NCBI GenBank assembly: GCA_007844125.1
Contig: CM017559.1
Span: forward strand, 32,572,363-32,636,362
Reading direction: 5' to 3'
Length of the DNA stretch: 64,000 nt
Origin: Sinonovacula constricta
Taxonomy: Eukaryota > Mollusca > Bivalvia > Cardiida > Solecurtidae
The position numbers and the translations under genes were made by a program. Shown here one piece after another: positions 23,801 through 34,007 of this stretch. The notes beneath the pieces are model-generated. The model did no database searches, was not told the origin of the DNA, and saw only the letters and a list, made by a program, of their open reading frames with translations. Numbering within the stretch: the stretch's first letter is position 1; every line of letters starts with the position of its first letter.

Positions 23801-26800
23801 AATATTTTCCAGCATATGCCTTATAGATCAAAATTGCAAATGATTTGACAGCATTTGAAACTTTTACTTGTGACATTGCATGAACTTTGTTAATTAAAAA
23901 AAAGAAACCAGTTCTGGTAGCGTAATAGGTAGCGCATCAGCTCCTTGTATGGAAGGTCCCGGGTTTGATCCCAGGCCGCGACATACCGAAGTCGTTAAAA
24001 GTGGTAGTGGTATAGCTCTCTTGCTAACCCCTTAAGCAAATATAAGTCTGGTTGGCGTGGTGTCAGGATTTTCTGACTGGGTGTGGTATCACGGCAGATG
24101 TTCACTGTCTCCAGATAACTGAAGTACTGTTGGCGGAAAGATAAACCCAAAAAACAACAATAAAAAAAGTCCCATCCTAATGAGCTTATCAATCTGGTGG
24201 ATGATAAAACAAAAGTGTTATCATATAGGGCTTTATGGATCTTATATATGCGAGGTGATGATATGATGAAAGCTGGTTAGTGTCTTTTATAATGTGATGG
24301 GAGTGAAAGATTACTTTTTTATACAAATAGACAGAGATGTTCTTTTCTTTCAGGATATAATAATAACATAAGAGCATTTAGTAATTATAGATCAAAGGTA
24401 TATTTTTAGATTCACTACAGTTATGACTTTTACTCTTTAATGATTGAAATTAATTTTTTTTCAAAGCATTCTTTGCTGTTAAGTTATTTCACTTCTTTTT
24501 TACAGTGTCAAACATATGATGCCCTTACCTTATCAACAGAATCATCCATCTGTTTCTATGGAGAAATCAAAAAGTTGCCTGAAGGCAAAGTGGTATGTAT
24601 CTGCCTACTAAAACTGTACATTACATAGTTTTAACTAGAGGATTTCTTTTTGTTATTTAATAATTGTTATTTTTTTATCCTAAATTGTGTGGATAAAAGT
24701 TATTGTTTTAAGACTGATATGTCAAATTTTCATTTGTGACTGGGTCACAATGTTGCATAGATCATTCTGCGCTTTCCCTGTATACTGTTACGGTGAAGGC
24801 AGCATACACCTGTGCTTTAAGTGTAATCTCTTTTAATGCTAAAGAAATATTGTTGGATTTAAATGCTTTTAACACTGTATTACACTGCTGGAAAACAATA
24901 AGCTGATTACTATTTACTTATTTTCTCTAAGCTTGTTTTTGCATTGTACAAAATAAAGAAGAATCAGTTCATATCTGTTCCACATTGAAAAACAAGCAGG
25001 GCCTGATGACAGATGAAAATCTGTCTAGAGCTTTTCTGACTTTTTATGAGTGACATGAGCATATTAAGCATGTAGCCAAGTTATGTAATTGGACTTTATG
25101 GCAGTTTTATGACTAATTTATTAATAAATGCAAAGACAACACATGAAGCCAGGTTTAATTATTGCAGGCATGTGGCAGTGGCAAGACCCACGGTCTTTGA
25201 AGCAGAATTAAGAATTTGTTATGTTAAGTTCTTGGGCTAGCCAAGGTCTCATGTTGTTTAGGTGTCTTTGTTATAAATAGAATACATTAACAATGAGTTA
25301 TACATGCAGCAAAGAAAATGTATTTAAGCCTTATAACCTTTTACATATGTCAATTATCAGTAACAAATTCTTTTTTTCTGGCTTATGACTACATACTCCT
25401 GACTGCTTAGCCTCCCAAGGCTTTGGGTTTGAGTACTGTTGGGGGCAAAGGACTTTATGTAGGAAGATCTTTTAGCTGACCTGAGGTGCGCGTGTGGTTC
25501 TACCCAGACATTTATATGGGGTCTTCCTATACCTAAATATCTGGACCTAGCTAAAATGATCAGAATTGTTGTATGTCAAAAGTAAAACAAACAACTACAT
25601 ACAAAACCAGTTATATTGCTAGACAGTCATCTTTATGTAGTGCAGATCCTGATCAGATCCCAGCAGGATAAAGCTGATTTGGATCTACATACTGGCAGTG
25701 CCTAAACAGTTTGTGCTTAGCCAGTTGAGAGGTCACATACTTCTGTTGTACATGTTGTGATGTATGCTATATTTCTTATTAAGTATTTTTTCAGTAGTGT
25801 TATGATCTTAAGGGATTTTATAGTGATAATTATCTTGAAGTGTTTTTTTTATGTTTGGTTGTGTTTGCCTTACAAAAGTGCTTATCTGGTTTTAATTTCC
25901 ACCCCCAACAATCTTTCATGCAAGCAGTCAATGAAATACACAAAGATTTCTTGTTATTGGCATTTTACCAAGACATTCATCAGGTGTCTTTCTTTGCCAT
26001 TAAGAACAGATAGTCAGATAATCTTGGCCATAATTGTGACATAAAGGGGAAACTTTGACTGGTTGAATGATGAAAAGACAATTTGGCCTGATGTGGTTTC
26101 ATGAACATAACTGTTAAGGCAGCACTTTATCTGTTCAAGAGAACATTATCTCCAGATTAATAAATTATTGTTGTTACAACAAACAAACAAAACAAGCATA
26201 CACCAGTCTCAGAAAATGTGTATATTTTTTAGCTTTGTAAAAATAAGTTTTAATTTAAAGGGAATTTTACAACAAACATAAAAACAAACACCAAACTCAT
26301 ACAATTTGTATATTTTTAGCCTTTGTAAGAATAAGTTTTAATTTAAGGGGAATTTTAATAAACACAGTTTTAATAATAAACAAGAACTAATGTATTTGTT
26401 ATTACCGGTAAATATAAGGAATAATAAGAGGGCAAGACAGAAATAAAACCGGCCGCAGTAGCTCAGGTGGTAGAGCATAGGCTTGCGGATCTGGAGGTCA
26501 TGGGTTCAAACCCCGGCCAGTCTAACCAAAGACATTAAAGTTGGTAGTAGTGGCTTCCCTCCTAATTCTCCGGGCTAAGGGGACAGCATTCCGCCTGACT
26601 CATCGGTGTCAATATAATGGATCGGCCGGGTTCAGTCCCTGGGCACCTCTTAAGTGCCCTTGTGCTATAATGATAGAAATGTCGCTGCATATTATCAGCA
26701 AAAATTGCTGGCTAATCCCAATCCCAATCCAGCAGAAATAAAAAAAAAAGTTCAAACATGTCCAAAATGTTTTGTTATGCAAAAAAATTTTTGATAAATG

Positions 26801-29800
26801 ATAGCATAAAAAACTTCAAAGCAAAAATATTAACTTTAGGCGCCTGGTAACCATGAGATGGTGGTTGACTATTGGGAGCTAGTGGGTTCGTCTCCACCAG
26901 GAGGTGCTGAGAACCTGCTCAACGAGGAGGCCCACGTTGATGTACAGCTGGACAACAGGCATATGATGCTGCGAGGAGAAAACGTGAGTACTTGCCATCA
27001 TAAATCCTCACTACTTTTGTGTCATATTGTCATGACTTTATGTTTTAGTTGGCATATGAGCGTCTTTGGTGTGGTGGTTTATACATTGTACTCAAAATCA
27101 GAGGGACTCGAGGCTGTCTGCTAGATTTAAGCCCTTAGGCAAGATCATTTACCACTACACATTGCTAAAAGTATTTAACCAGGAAGTGGACAATCAAAAG
27201 GGATTAATAGAAATTTGAAGAACTTTTCTCTGTTGACGACAAACTTATAGGGTTCAAGTTAATGTGTCTTGCATATGGCTCCTTGAATATACAACTTGAC
27301 AACAAGTATGGATGGACCGGACCTGGTAGCACAATCAGCAGAGCGCCGGCTCAAGGCACGTGAGGCCCCGGGTTTGATCCCGGGCTGCTACATACCAAAA
27401 GTCGTTAAAAATGGTGGTGGTATAGCTCCCTTGCTATACACACTGAAGGCAGCACTCTATCTGCTTTAAGTGGACATCCCTGCAGATAACTGAAATGCTT
27501 ACTGTTGGTTTGTCAATAAACGCAACAAACAGACAAGTTTGGATGGAAATGTGAGTATAAATTGCAGAATTCAGTAAAACACCTAATATAATAAGGTATG
27601 ACATGTCTCGCGATACATACTACATGACTAACACTTGACTATATAGGTACCCCAAATTATTATTTTGTACATTTGTTGTGGGTTTATATGTTACCAAATT
27701 TTATTTCTAACATAACAAAGACTGTCAGAATATACACATTTTTCTATCCGTTAAGACAATTACTTATTAAATCTTTAGAGAGCTAAGTAGTTAGGCTTTC
27801 TTTTCTGCACAAGCAGTGAATAGCCAATAAAATAAGGGGAAAAGGCACCCCTCTGAACTGTAACCATAGTATAATGTCCTCTCTTCTACTTTACCTTACA
27901 CTTTAATTTCAGACGTCTCGAATCATGAAGATGAGGTCCATTATAATGCATTGCTTCAGAGAGCATTACTTCTCGAAAGGATATTTTGAGGTTACCCCAC
28001 CCACCCTAGTACAGACACAAGTTGAGGGAGGCTCTACACTGTTTAAGATGGACTTCTTTGGACAAAATGTAAGATTTACGGCTTTTTGTTGTAGTTGTTA
28101 TTTTTTCTTCTTTTTTATTTTTATCAATTAGTCCACTAACACAATAATGGGCATTTAAGAAAGGCCCATATATTCTGGTGTAGTTAGACCCTAGACGAAT
28201 GTCTAGGTAGTTTCGCTGGTCCCCTAAAGATCAGCTGGATGTGACATTAAGTCCTTTTTCCCACCTGGAACAAAAACATTGGAAAAGTTTAAAACTCTCC
28301 CTTTCAACCACACCCACCTTCTTCAGTTTTTATTCTCTTATTATAAGGGGTAAATACATCAGTAACTTACACTTTTAAGTTTTTAGCTCACCTGAGCACA
28401 ATGTGCTCAAGGAGAGCTTTTGTGATACCGCTTTGTCTGTCGTTCGTCGTCAACATTTACCTTGTGAACACACTAGAGGCCACAATTTTTATCCAATCTT
28501 CATCAAACTTGGCCAGAATGTTTGTCTGCATGAAATCTTGGATGAGTTCATTATTGGGTCACCTGGGGTTAAAAAGTAGGTCACTAGGTCAAATTTTAGG
28601 AAAAACTTGTGAACACACTAGAGACCACATTATTAGCCCAATCATCACCAAACTTGGTCAGAATGTTTGTCTGCATGAAATTTTGGATGAGTTTGTTACT
28701 GGGTCACGTGGGGTCAAAAAAAGTAGGTCACTAGGTCAAATCTTTAAAAAACTTGTGAACACAATAAAGGCCCTATGTATAGGCCAATCTTCATCAAACT
28801 AGGTCAGAATGTTTGTCTACATGAAATCCTGGATGAGTTTGTTATTGGGTCATGTGGTGTCAAAAAGTAGGTCACTAGGTTACATTTTAGAAAAACCTTG
28901 TGAAAACACTTACGAGGCTACATTGATGGCCCAGTCTTCACCAAACTTGACCAGCATGTTTGCCAGTATGAAATCTTGCATATGTTTTGAAGTGAGTCAT
29001 GTGGATTCATTAGGTTACTTGGTAAGATTCTAGAAAATGTTATCAACCCTGTGGCCACACTAATGGTCCAATCTCCACCAAAGATTTCTAAAGTAAATAA
29101 CTCTTTGTTATGACAGCCAACTTAAAAGCCTGTGTCATCAGGTGAGCGATTAAGGGCCATAATGGCCCTCTTGTTTCAAAACCTGTGTGTTATTTTACAT
29201 TGAAAATGATTTTTAATTTTGTTTATTTTTTATTTCACCTGTTAAAAAGTATATTTGCATTGTTTTTATCATACTTGTACAGGACTCGTCGGTGTCAGTA
29301 TAATGGACCGGCCAGGTTCAGTCCCTGGGCACCTCATATATGCCCCTGTGCTATAATGATAGAATTATCGCTGCACAATATCGGCAAAAATGCCGGCAAA
29401 TCCCAATCCCATATCCAGTAATAAAAAAAGAAAGGAAAACAGTTTATTTATTTTACTTGTATTTTTACTTTTTTAGGCATACCTGACCCAGTCCTCCCAA
29501 CTGTATCTAGAGACTTGCCTACCTAGCATGGGAGATGTGTTCTGTATTGCCAGCTCGTACCGTGCTGAGCAGTCTCGCACTCGAAGACATCTAGCAGAGT
29601 AAGTTCAAGGAACCTGTTAGCAGTTGTCTTGTCATTTACAAGATGTAATTTAAATGTGGTTGAGCAGCTTTTATCATCTGGCTCTTTTTCACATAAATGG
29701 AAAAAATAATGGCCATCATAAAATAACTTTAAAATTTGTTGACATTTTTGACAAAAAAGTACTAATGACCAATTCATGACAAGCATCATGAACCAATGTA

Positions 29801-32800
29801 CTTCTTTCAATAACATCTTTGCAGTTAATATGAAATAAACCTTAGTAATACAATTTATGCAACCAAATTTGAAACTAAGCACAAAAATGTAATGACTGTT
29901 ATTTTATCCAGTTATCTGAAAAAGAGCCATCTATGAATATGAATGATTCTACAGGGATCAACATCAAGTTGAATTAAGCATGTGTGCATAAAGAAAAATA
30001 GGGACTAAGAAATAAACAAATAAAGGAATGACAAAAATGTTTCTACAGTGAGACTGGAACCAAATTCATGTTGTTTTCATGTAGTTTTTTCGATAGAAAT
30101 AACAATATCATGCCAGTTTAGCCTGTATATCTGCTCTTTGATGTTAAATTTGTTGTTTAATCACCAATCACTCTACACCTCAGATAACATCAGGAACCTT
30201 AATACAAATTCAACTCAAGTGGCTTCTTTATATATTTCTCACAGTATTTATTATTTGTCTTAACCATTGTGACATTTTGTGCTTTAAAAGAAGTGCTTTA
30301 ATACTGACTGTCGGAGTGTTTTCTACATCAAAATTTTGGATTTTGATAAAAACCTGGAGAGTTCCTTTAGAAAGTAAGATTAAGGGATTCAAGTGCCTAA
30401 TGCATGGCTAATAACCCATTTGTGACAAGATTTTCCAGCCTTGCTATTTAAAGTAACATTTAAAGACTTCTACGTAGTTAGTGATAAACCAATGACTTGT
30501 ACCTCAGATACAGTCACGTAGAAGCGGAGTGTTCGTTCATCTCGTTTGACGATCTGCTCAACAACCTTGAAGACCTGGTTTGTGACGTCGTAGACCGGGT
30601 CCTCAAATCCCCATTTGGCCACATAGTCCATGAACTCAACCCTGTAAGTTAAATAGAATCCTAAAGTTTGTCTTATCAGATCCCAATCTGCTAGCACCTA
30701 CTTTTTTTTTCATTTTCCTTTTTTTAAATAAATGACTTGCACATTTTTTAACTGGATTCAAAAAAAAAAAAGTGAATTGATACACTGTATTGTATAATGC
30801 TTGATCTGATACTTAACAATGATTTGAAATGACTACTTATTTTTAAAAACAACAACAATCCTATGGAATCTTAAGGAAGACAAAATTTTATTTATTAATG
30901 ATATGGAATCTTAAGGAAGACAAAATTTTATTTATTAATGATGATAATGCAATGTTTTCTTTCTTGCATCTTTGCTCATATTATGGGCCCCCCCTGTTGC
31001 CAACTTGTAACTCCTCTGACAAAAACAATACAAACAATCAGAATATGATTACATTTTAAAAGAACTGACAATGATGTGATCTGCCTGTTTATAGTATCCA
31101 ATATTTTTATATTGTCCTGTTCAATCAATTAACTGCCAATTTACCCTTATAAAATCTAATTTTTTTTTTCAGGATTTTGTTGCCCCCAAGAAACCATTTA
31201 GACGTATGCCATACACTGATGCCATTGCATTCCTAAAAGAAAACAACATCACAAAAGACGATGGTTCATTCTATGAATTTGGAGATGTAAGTTTAAGGTT
31301 TTTTTTCTCACTAAAATCAAATAGTTTTTGTGTTTTTTCTTATGTTATTTTGAATGTCTCAGTTTCACCAGAGTGCAAGATGAGGGGCACGATAAATGAA
31401 CTCACTTTACATTAATGAAAAAGTGTAATTGTGTTGATCTTAATAAATTGTTTAATCTTCTAAGCAGATATTGTTCAGGGTTTGGTAAATAAGACAGGTC
31501 CAGATCCACCAGCTTCCAGCACCAGTATGTGTTATTATCAAATGCAAGCTTATGATTTAAATATGTCTTACTTTTCAAATTGGCTGTTAATCTAGGATAT
31601 TCCAGAGGCCCCTGAGCGTAAGATGACGGACATGATCAATGAACCAATCTTCCTGTGTAAGTTCCCAGCAGAGATCAAATCATTCTACATGCCACGTTGT
31701 GCTGATGACAGAAGGCTCACTGAGTCGGTGAGTATTCACCTTCTTTCTTTTCTATTTTTTTTTCGGATAGGGGACATAACTCTTAACCATGCAAATTGAT
31801 GTTACCTCCCTTTTGGGAAGTTCTTTAGTATACAGTTACTGTACAAGCAATAAAAATTATTCTAATTTCAATTATTGAGAGCACATTCATGCATTAAACT
31901 TCCATACTCACACAATTAAATGCAACCTCCTTCATAGAATTATCTGTCCATATACACATTTAACCCTGCAACAGGCTCATGAAAAAAGTGTATTGTCCAA
32001 ATTAGGATAAAGGAGTCTTTCTTGATTGGCAGGGCTAGTTTTTATCCTTCAGTTTATGCTTGAAATAAAAATGCCATTTATTGATCTTAATCACTTGCAA
32101 GTACTTTTATTAAGCAATTGACTAAATTTCTGGCACTTTTTTGTTCACGAGAAGCAAGTTCAGGGTTAAGTCTTGCACCTATGCAGCTGTCTTACACCAT
32201 GTTAATACACTGGTTTACTTTTTCTGTACTGCTCAATTAAGTTTCATGAAACTTGCCCAAAATTCTTAGGGCTTGAGATGAGGTATGAAGATGCATTTTT
32301 AGACAAGAATTTTACCGTTACTTGACATTTGTAACTGTGGGCAGATGTTGTTATAGACAATTAACTTAAGGCTAGCTGGAGGTCTAGCTCTTATGACTCA
32401 GACTTTTTTACCTAATTGGGAATTGTATCCAGACACTGGGGACCAATGAATTTCATTTGTCATCAAATCAGTGTGCCACTAAACGATGTACTAAACCCAG
32501 GGGAGGTAGGGGTGGGGCGCCTGTGGCTGAGTGTTTTTTTTGAAACTCAGCTTCTCACCACATGGGTTAAAGTCCTCGTTGGGGCAAGAACTTTCATGAG
32601 GGGAGGTTTTCCAGATAACCTGCTGTGCGCCAGTGGTTCTACCCAGGCATTGGTCTGGGGTTTTCCTCCACCAATAATTAGATGGATGTCGCCAATATGA
32701 CCATAATTGTGTTGGTGCGATGTAACTAAAAACAATTCAAACAAAACTAAACTCGTTATAGGTGGACCTCCTGATGCCGAATGTGGGAGAGATTATTGGT

Positions 32801-34007
32801 GGGTCCATGAGGATCTGGCAGTATGATGAGTTGATGGAGGGTTTTAAGAGGGAGGGAATCGACCCCACCAACTATTACTGGTACACAGACCAGGTGAGTA
32901 ACTGTATTCTTACAACCTGCCTGAGCATATTTACGTGATGCCGTGACATAAATCCTCATGTATATATACATATTTAAACAATTGCCTCATATCACTCTTC
33001 TTTCTATGAAATCAAAACTCCCTCAGGTAATTTTCTCAGGTGTATTTAGTGCATGATATGTACAGAATTTGCTGATCTTGTTCACTGGAAGATTTCTTCA
33101 AGAAAAGCAATATGTTTATAGGATTGTTTCATCCTATAAACTTGCATTTTTAAAGTTGCATTTCACATCTTGTTAGGTATACAACTGTTACTGCTTTGTT
33201 AAAGCATATAGCAAAAGAATTCATATTTGCTGTTTTGATGATGTCATAGGCACCAAAATGTAAACTTTGCTGGGTTTTCCAATTATTTTCTGTACTTTGT
33301 ATGCATGGCAGTTAAGAAAGAACACAAATTAAAACTATAACACTGTATATTTAAAACAGATTCAAAAACTAAATGAAAAACAAACTTGCATCATCTACCA
33401 ATATAAGCAATCCATGTTTATCCTAGTTATATTTTACAAGTCAAGTGTGTATTCAAAATAAGATTTCTTTTTTCAAATTTCTATTTGGCATTGAGCCAGA
33501 CTTCATGTTGCCCAAAGTAGAGTGAGCCTGTGACAGAGGAGATACAATGAAAAACTGTCTTAAAGTGTGCACATCAAACCAATAAGTATACTGTTTAAGA
33601 CTAAAATAAATATGCATGCATAAATCTACTATGAAACACAGTTTTCAATAGTTAAATAAGCTCAAAGATATTGGTATCGCAATACTATTTTATTCTATCC
33701 ATTTATGAATTTCTAACGGGCAAATCTAAGTAGATAGTGTAATGTGTACATGTATTTCAATTATTCTAGTCCGTTTTAACATTGCTGAAAGTAATCCAGA
33801 TAATTTACTCATTTAACGTTGCTGAAAGTTATCGAAATAATTTCCTCATCACCGTATTTTTATAATCTGTTCCAGAGGAAGTATGGAACCTGCCCACATG
33901 GTGGCTATGGTCTTGGCCTGGAAAGATTTTTATGCTGGATCCTGAACCGATACCACATTCGTGAGGTGTGCCTCTATCCTCGCTTCGTTGACCGATGCCG
34001 CCCATAA
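14809..34007 (+). CDS. NARS1: Cytoplasmic asparaginyl-tRNA synthetase, complete 15-exon gene
   Basis: Class IIb synthetase that charges tRNA-Asn with asparagine using ATP in the cytosol. Exons: 14809-14848, 18717-18799, 19721-19786, 20349-20441, 22016-22105, 22785-22934, 24506-24592, 26840-26983, 27913-28068, 29477-29598, 30508-30643, 31173-31286, 31596-31727, 32762-32893, 33876-34007 (TAA included). Predicted length is 558 aa against about 548 in human. Residues ~14-40 carry the eukaryote-specific N-terminal extension ([21 protein letters not shown]). Residues 64-124 form a charged helical linker (KNLEEAKK). The OB-fold anticodon-binding domain starts near 136 ([19 protein letters not shown]). 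Class II motif 1 ends at EVTPP (277-281), motif 2 is [14 protein letters not shown] (331-344) and motif 3 is GYGLGLERF (525-533). The protein ends PRFVDRCRP, as animal NARS1 does. The start ATG follows the promoter spacer and joins exon 2 in phase 1. No frameshift or missing catalytic residue was seen. Confidence 0.97.
16194..16400 (+). mobile_element. tRNA-related SINE, family A, NARS1 intron 1
   Basis: The head GGCTCCCGTGGTGTAATGGT with AGAG (A box) and the B box GGGTTCGAGTCCC lie about 60 bp apart. GTTCTACCCACACATGTATC, TGGGGTCTTCCTCTACCAAT and AATGATCATAAATGGTTGC follow. It resembles a tRNA-Glu/Gly head but has no acceptor pairing. Confidence 0.75.
17345..17725 (+). repeat. Diverged ~300-bp direct duplication
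   Basis: TTAATTTACATTTA followed by TTTATGGAAAAGAAGTCT occurs at about 17374-17412 and again at about 17673-17713. AAACTGGTATA occurs near 17484 and 17630. It is a local duplication in NARS1 intron 1; no gene. Confidence 0.5.
17757..18480 (+). repeat. Diverged tandem repeat, ~145-bp period, NARS1 intron 1
   Basis: The block GGTCAAGGTCACTGTTACT followed by AAAAATAGAAA recurs near 17893, 18016, 18157, 18303 and 18450 (spacings about 123-147 bp), with an earlier related block near 17757. Each unit also holds a variant of ATAACTNNAGTTAGGAATGA and of GATGAAACTTGCTG. There is no coding potential. Arrays with this AAGGTCAAGGTCAC motif are, from memory, common in bivalve genomes. Confidence 0.75.
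18880..19060 (+). mobile_element. tRNA-related SINE, family A, NARS1 intron 2
   Basis: The head GGCCCGTGGTGTAGTGGTAG and a damaged B box (GGGTTCCATTTGAGG) are followed by AACTTAATGTGGGAAGATTT, TTCCAGCTGACTTGCTGCAC and GGTTCTATCCTGACATTTGC. It starts about 80 bp after exon 2. Confidence 0.75.
19329..19634 (+). mobile_element. tRNA-derived SINE, family B, NARS1 intron 2
   Basis: A full-length copy: CCTGGTAGCACAATCAGTAG, B-box region CCCCAGGTTTTGATCCTGGG, GGCCTGGTGTCAGGATAAT, AAGGCAGCACTATACCTGC and tail CCCAATAAACAT. It ends 87 bp before exon 3. Confidence 0.85.
19934..20258 (+). mobile_element. Helentron/HINE-like non-autonomous element, NARS1 intron 3
   Basis: Begins TC inside an almost perfect palindrome (TCCCCTACCGGT, GTTTAA, ACCGGAGGGGA). 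It contains two direct copies of TTAAGCTAGGTGCATGAAA in the interior. It ends with the perfect stem-loop GTATTGCCCGCAATAC, followed shortly by CTTGTT. The interior also carries AAGGTCAAGGTCAC. The 5' TC plus stem-loop and the 3' stem-loop are Helentron features; the class assignment is inference. Confidence 0.55.
20500..20735 (+). mobile_element. SINE, family A, NARS1 intron 4
   Basis: A weak head is followed by TAGTCCCAGTCGGGGCATGA (B box), GGTGAGGTTTTCCAGCTAAC, GTTCTACCCAGGCGTTTAAG, GTTCCTCCACCGATAATTAG and CCAGTATGACC, then TCGGTGCAGTGTAACAAAAC. Confidence 0.75.
21340..21500 (+). mobile_element. Diverged family B SINE tail, NARS1 intron 4
   Basis: CTGGTCAGCCAGGTGTCCTG, CAGCTACTTCAAGTGAACAC and GCCTCCATATTAGAGA correspond in order to the family B tail. 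There is no head. Confidence 0.45.
22706..22757 (+). mobile_element. Truncated SINE head directly upstream of NARS1 exon 6
   Basis: GGGGCGCCTGTGGCATAGTG, GTAGAGTCGCC and CTTGTAACTCATC match the family A head; the rest is missing. It ends about 28 bp before the exon-6 start at 22785, so it occupies the usual branch-point zone of intron 5. Confidence 0.6.
23908..24160 (+). mobile_element. tRNA-derived SINE, family B, NARS1 intron 6
   Basis: Contains GGTAGCGTAATAGGTAGCGC, CCCGGGTTTGATCCCAGGCC, GTCGTTAAAAGTGGTAGTGG and a shortened family B tail (GCGTGGTGTCAGGA, GATAACTGAAGTACTGTTGG). Confidence 0.8.
24740..24860 (+). mobile_element. Diverged family B SINE tail, NARS1 intron 7
   Basis: GACTGGGTCACAATGTTGCA, GTGAAGGCAGCATACACCTG and TGCTTTAAGTGTAATCTC follow the family B tail order. 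Head absent. Confidence 0.4.
25388..25590 (+). mobile_element. SINE, family A, 5' truncated, NARS1 intron 7
   Basis: CTCCTGACTGCTTAGCCTCC, a damaged B box (GGGTTTGAGTACTGTTGGGG), GTGGTTCTACCCAGACATTT and GGGGTCTTCCTATACCTAAA. Confidence 0.65.
26045..26180 (+). mobile_element. Diverged family B SINE tail, NARS1 intron 7
   Basis: TTTGGCCTGATGTGGTTTCA, TTAAGGCAGCACTTTATCTG and AACATTATCTCCAGATTAA match the tail order, followed by an AACAAACAAACAAAAC end. Confidence 0.45.
26218..26370 (+). repeat. ~88-bp direct duplication, NARS1 intron 7
   Basis: GTATATTTTTTAGCTTTGTA, AAAATAAGTTTTAATTTAAA and GGGAATTTTA near 26219 recur with few changes near 26307. Smaller direct repeats of the same kind occur at 4908-4960 (about 30 bp) and 23405-23455 (about 27 bp). 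Confidence 0.7.
26449..26752 (+). mobile_element. tRNA-derived SINE, family C (best copy), NARS1 intron 7
   Basis: The tRNA head has a canonical A box (TAGCTCAGGTGGTAGAGC, about 26459) and B box (GGTTCAAACCCC, about 26503). A body with GGCCGGGTTCAGTCCCTGGG and ATGATAGAAATGTCGCTGCA follows, then CCCAATCCCAATCC and an A-rich tail. The sequence after the B box does not pair with the 5' end to make an acceptor stem, so it is a SINE, not a tRNA gene. Confidence 0.85.
27318..27535 (+). mobile_element. tRNA-derived SINE, family B, NARS1 intron 8
   Basis: Contains CCTGGTAGCACAATCAGCAG, CCCGGGTTTGATCCCGGG, TACATACCAAAAGTCGTT and GAAGGCAGCACTCTATCTGC. The middle section is deleted. Confidence 0.8.
28387..29178 (+). 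mobile_element. Helentron/HINE-like element with internal ~145-bp tandem repeats, NARS1 intron 9
   Basis: Starts TCACC followed by the palindrome TGAGCACAATGTGCTCA. It ends with TCAGGTGAGCGATTA and the perfect stem-loop GGGCCATAATGGCCC, then CTTGTT. CTCACCTGA and TCAGGTGAG make short terminal inverted repeats. Inside are four to five tandem units: CTTGTGAAC-type blocks begin at 28461, 28606, 28752 and 28897, a 145-146 bp period. The units keep long plus-strand frames open, but their repetitive origin makes coding unlikely. Confidence 0.65.
29280..29432 (+). mobile_element. 5'-truncated SINE, family C, NARS1 intron 9
   Basis: Begins within the body at CTCGTCGGTGTCAGTATAAT and continues through GGTTCAGTCCCTGGGCACC and TGCCGGCAAATCCC to an A-rich tail. 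It ends about 45 bp before the exon-10 acceptor at 29476. Confidence 0.75.
30863..30942 (+). repeat. Exact 40-bp tandem duplication, NARS1 intron 11
   Basis: The unit starting ATGGAATCTTAAGGAAGACA occurs at 30863 and again at 30903 without a mismatch, indicating a very recent duplication or an assembly artefact. Confidence 0.9.
32511..32750 (+). mobile_element. SINE, family A, abutting the NARS1 exon-14 acceptor
   Basis: GGGGCGCCTGTGGCTGAGTG, B box GGGTTAAAGTCCTCGTTGGG, GTTCTACCCAGGCATTGGTC, TCCTCCACCAATAATTAG, CAATATGACCATAATTGTGT and TGGTGCGATGTAACTAAAAA. The tail runs to within about 15 bp of the exon-14 start (32762). Confidence 0.8.

Noticed and set aside
26451..26525. tRNA gene
   Set aside because: A and B boxes are present, but there is no acceptor-stem pairing and a SINE body and A-rich tail follow.
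28401..29033. 133- and 74-codon ORFs in NARS1 intron 9
   Set aside because: They are built from 145-bp tandem repeats inside a Helentron-like element, without splice or start context.
30470..30697. 75-codon minus-strand ORF over NARS1 exon 11
   Set aside because: It is antisense to a clear NARS1 exon; the plus strand encodes [20 protein letters not shown] in the correct phase.
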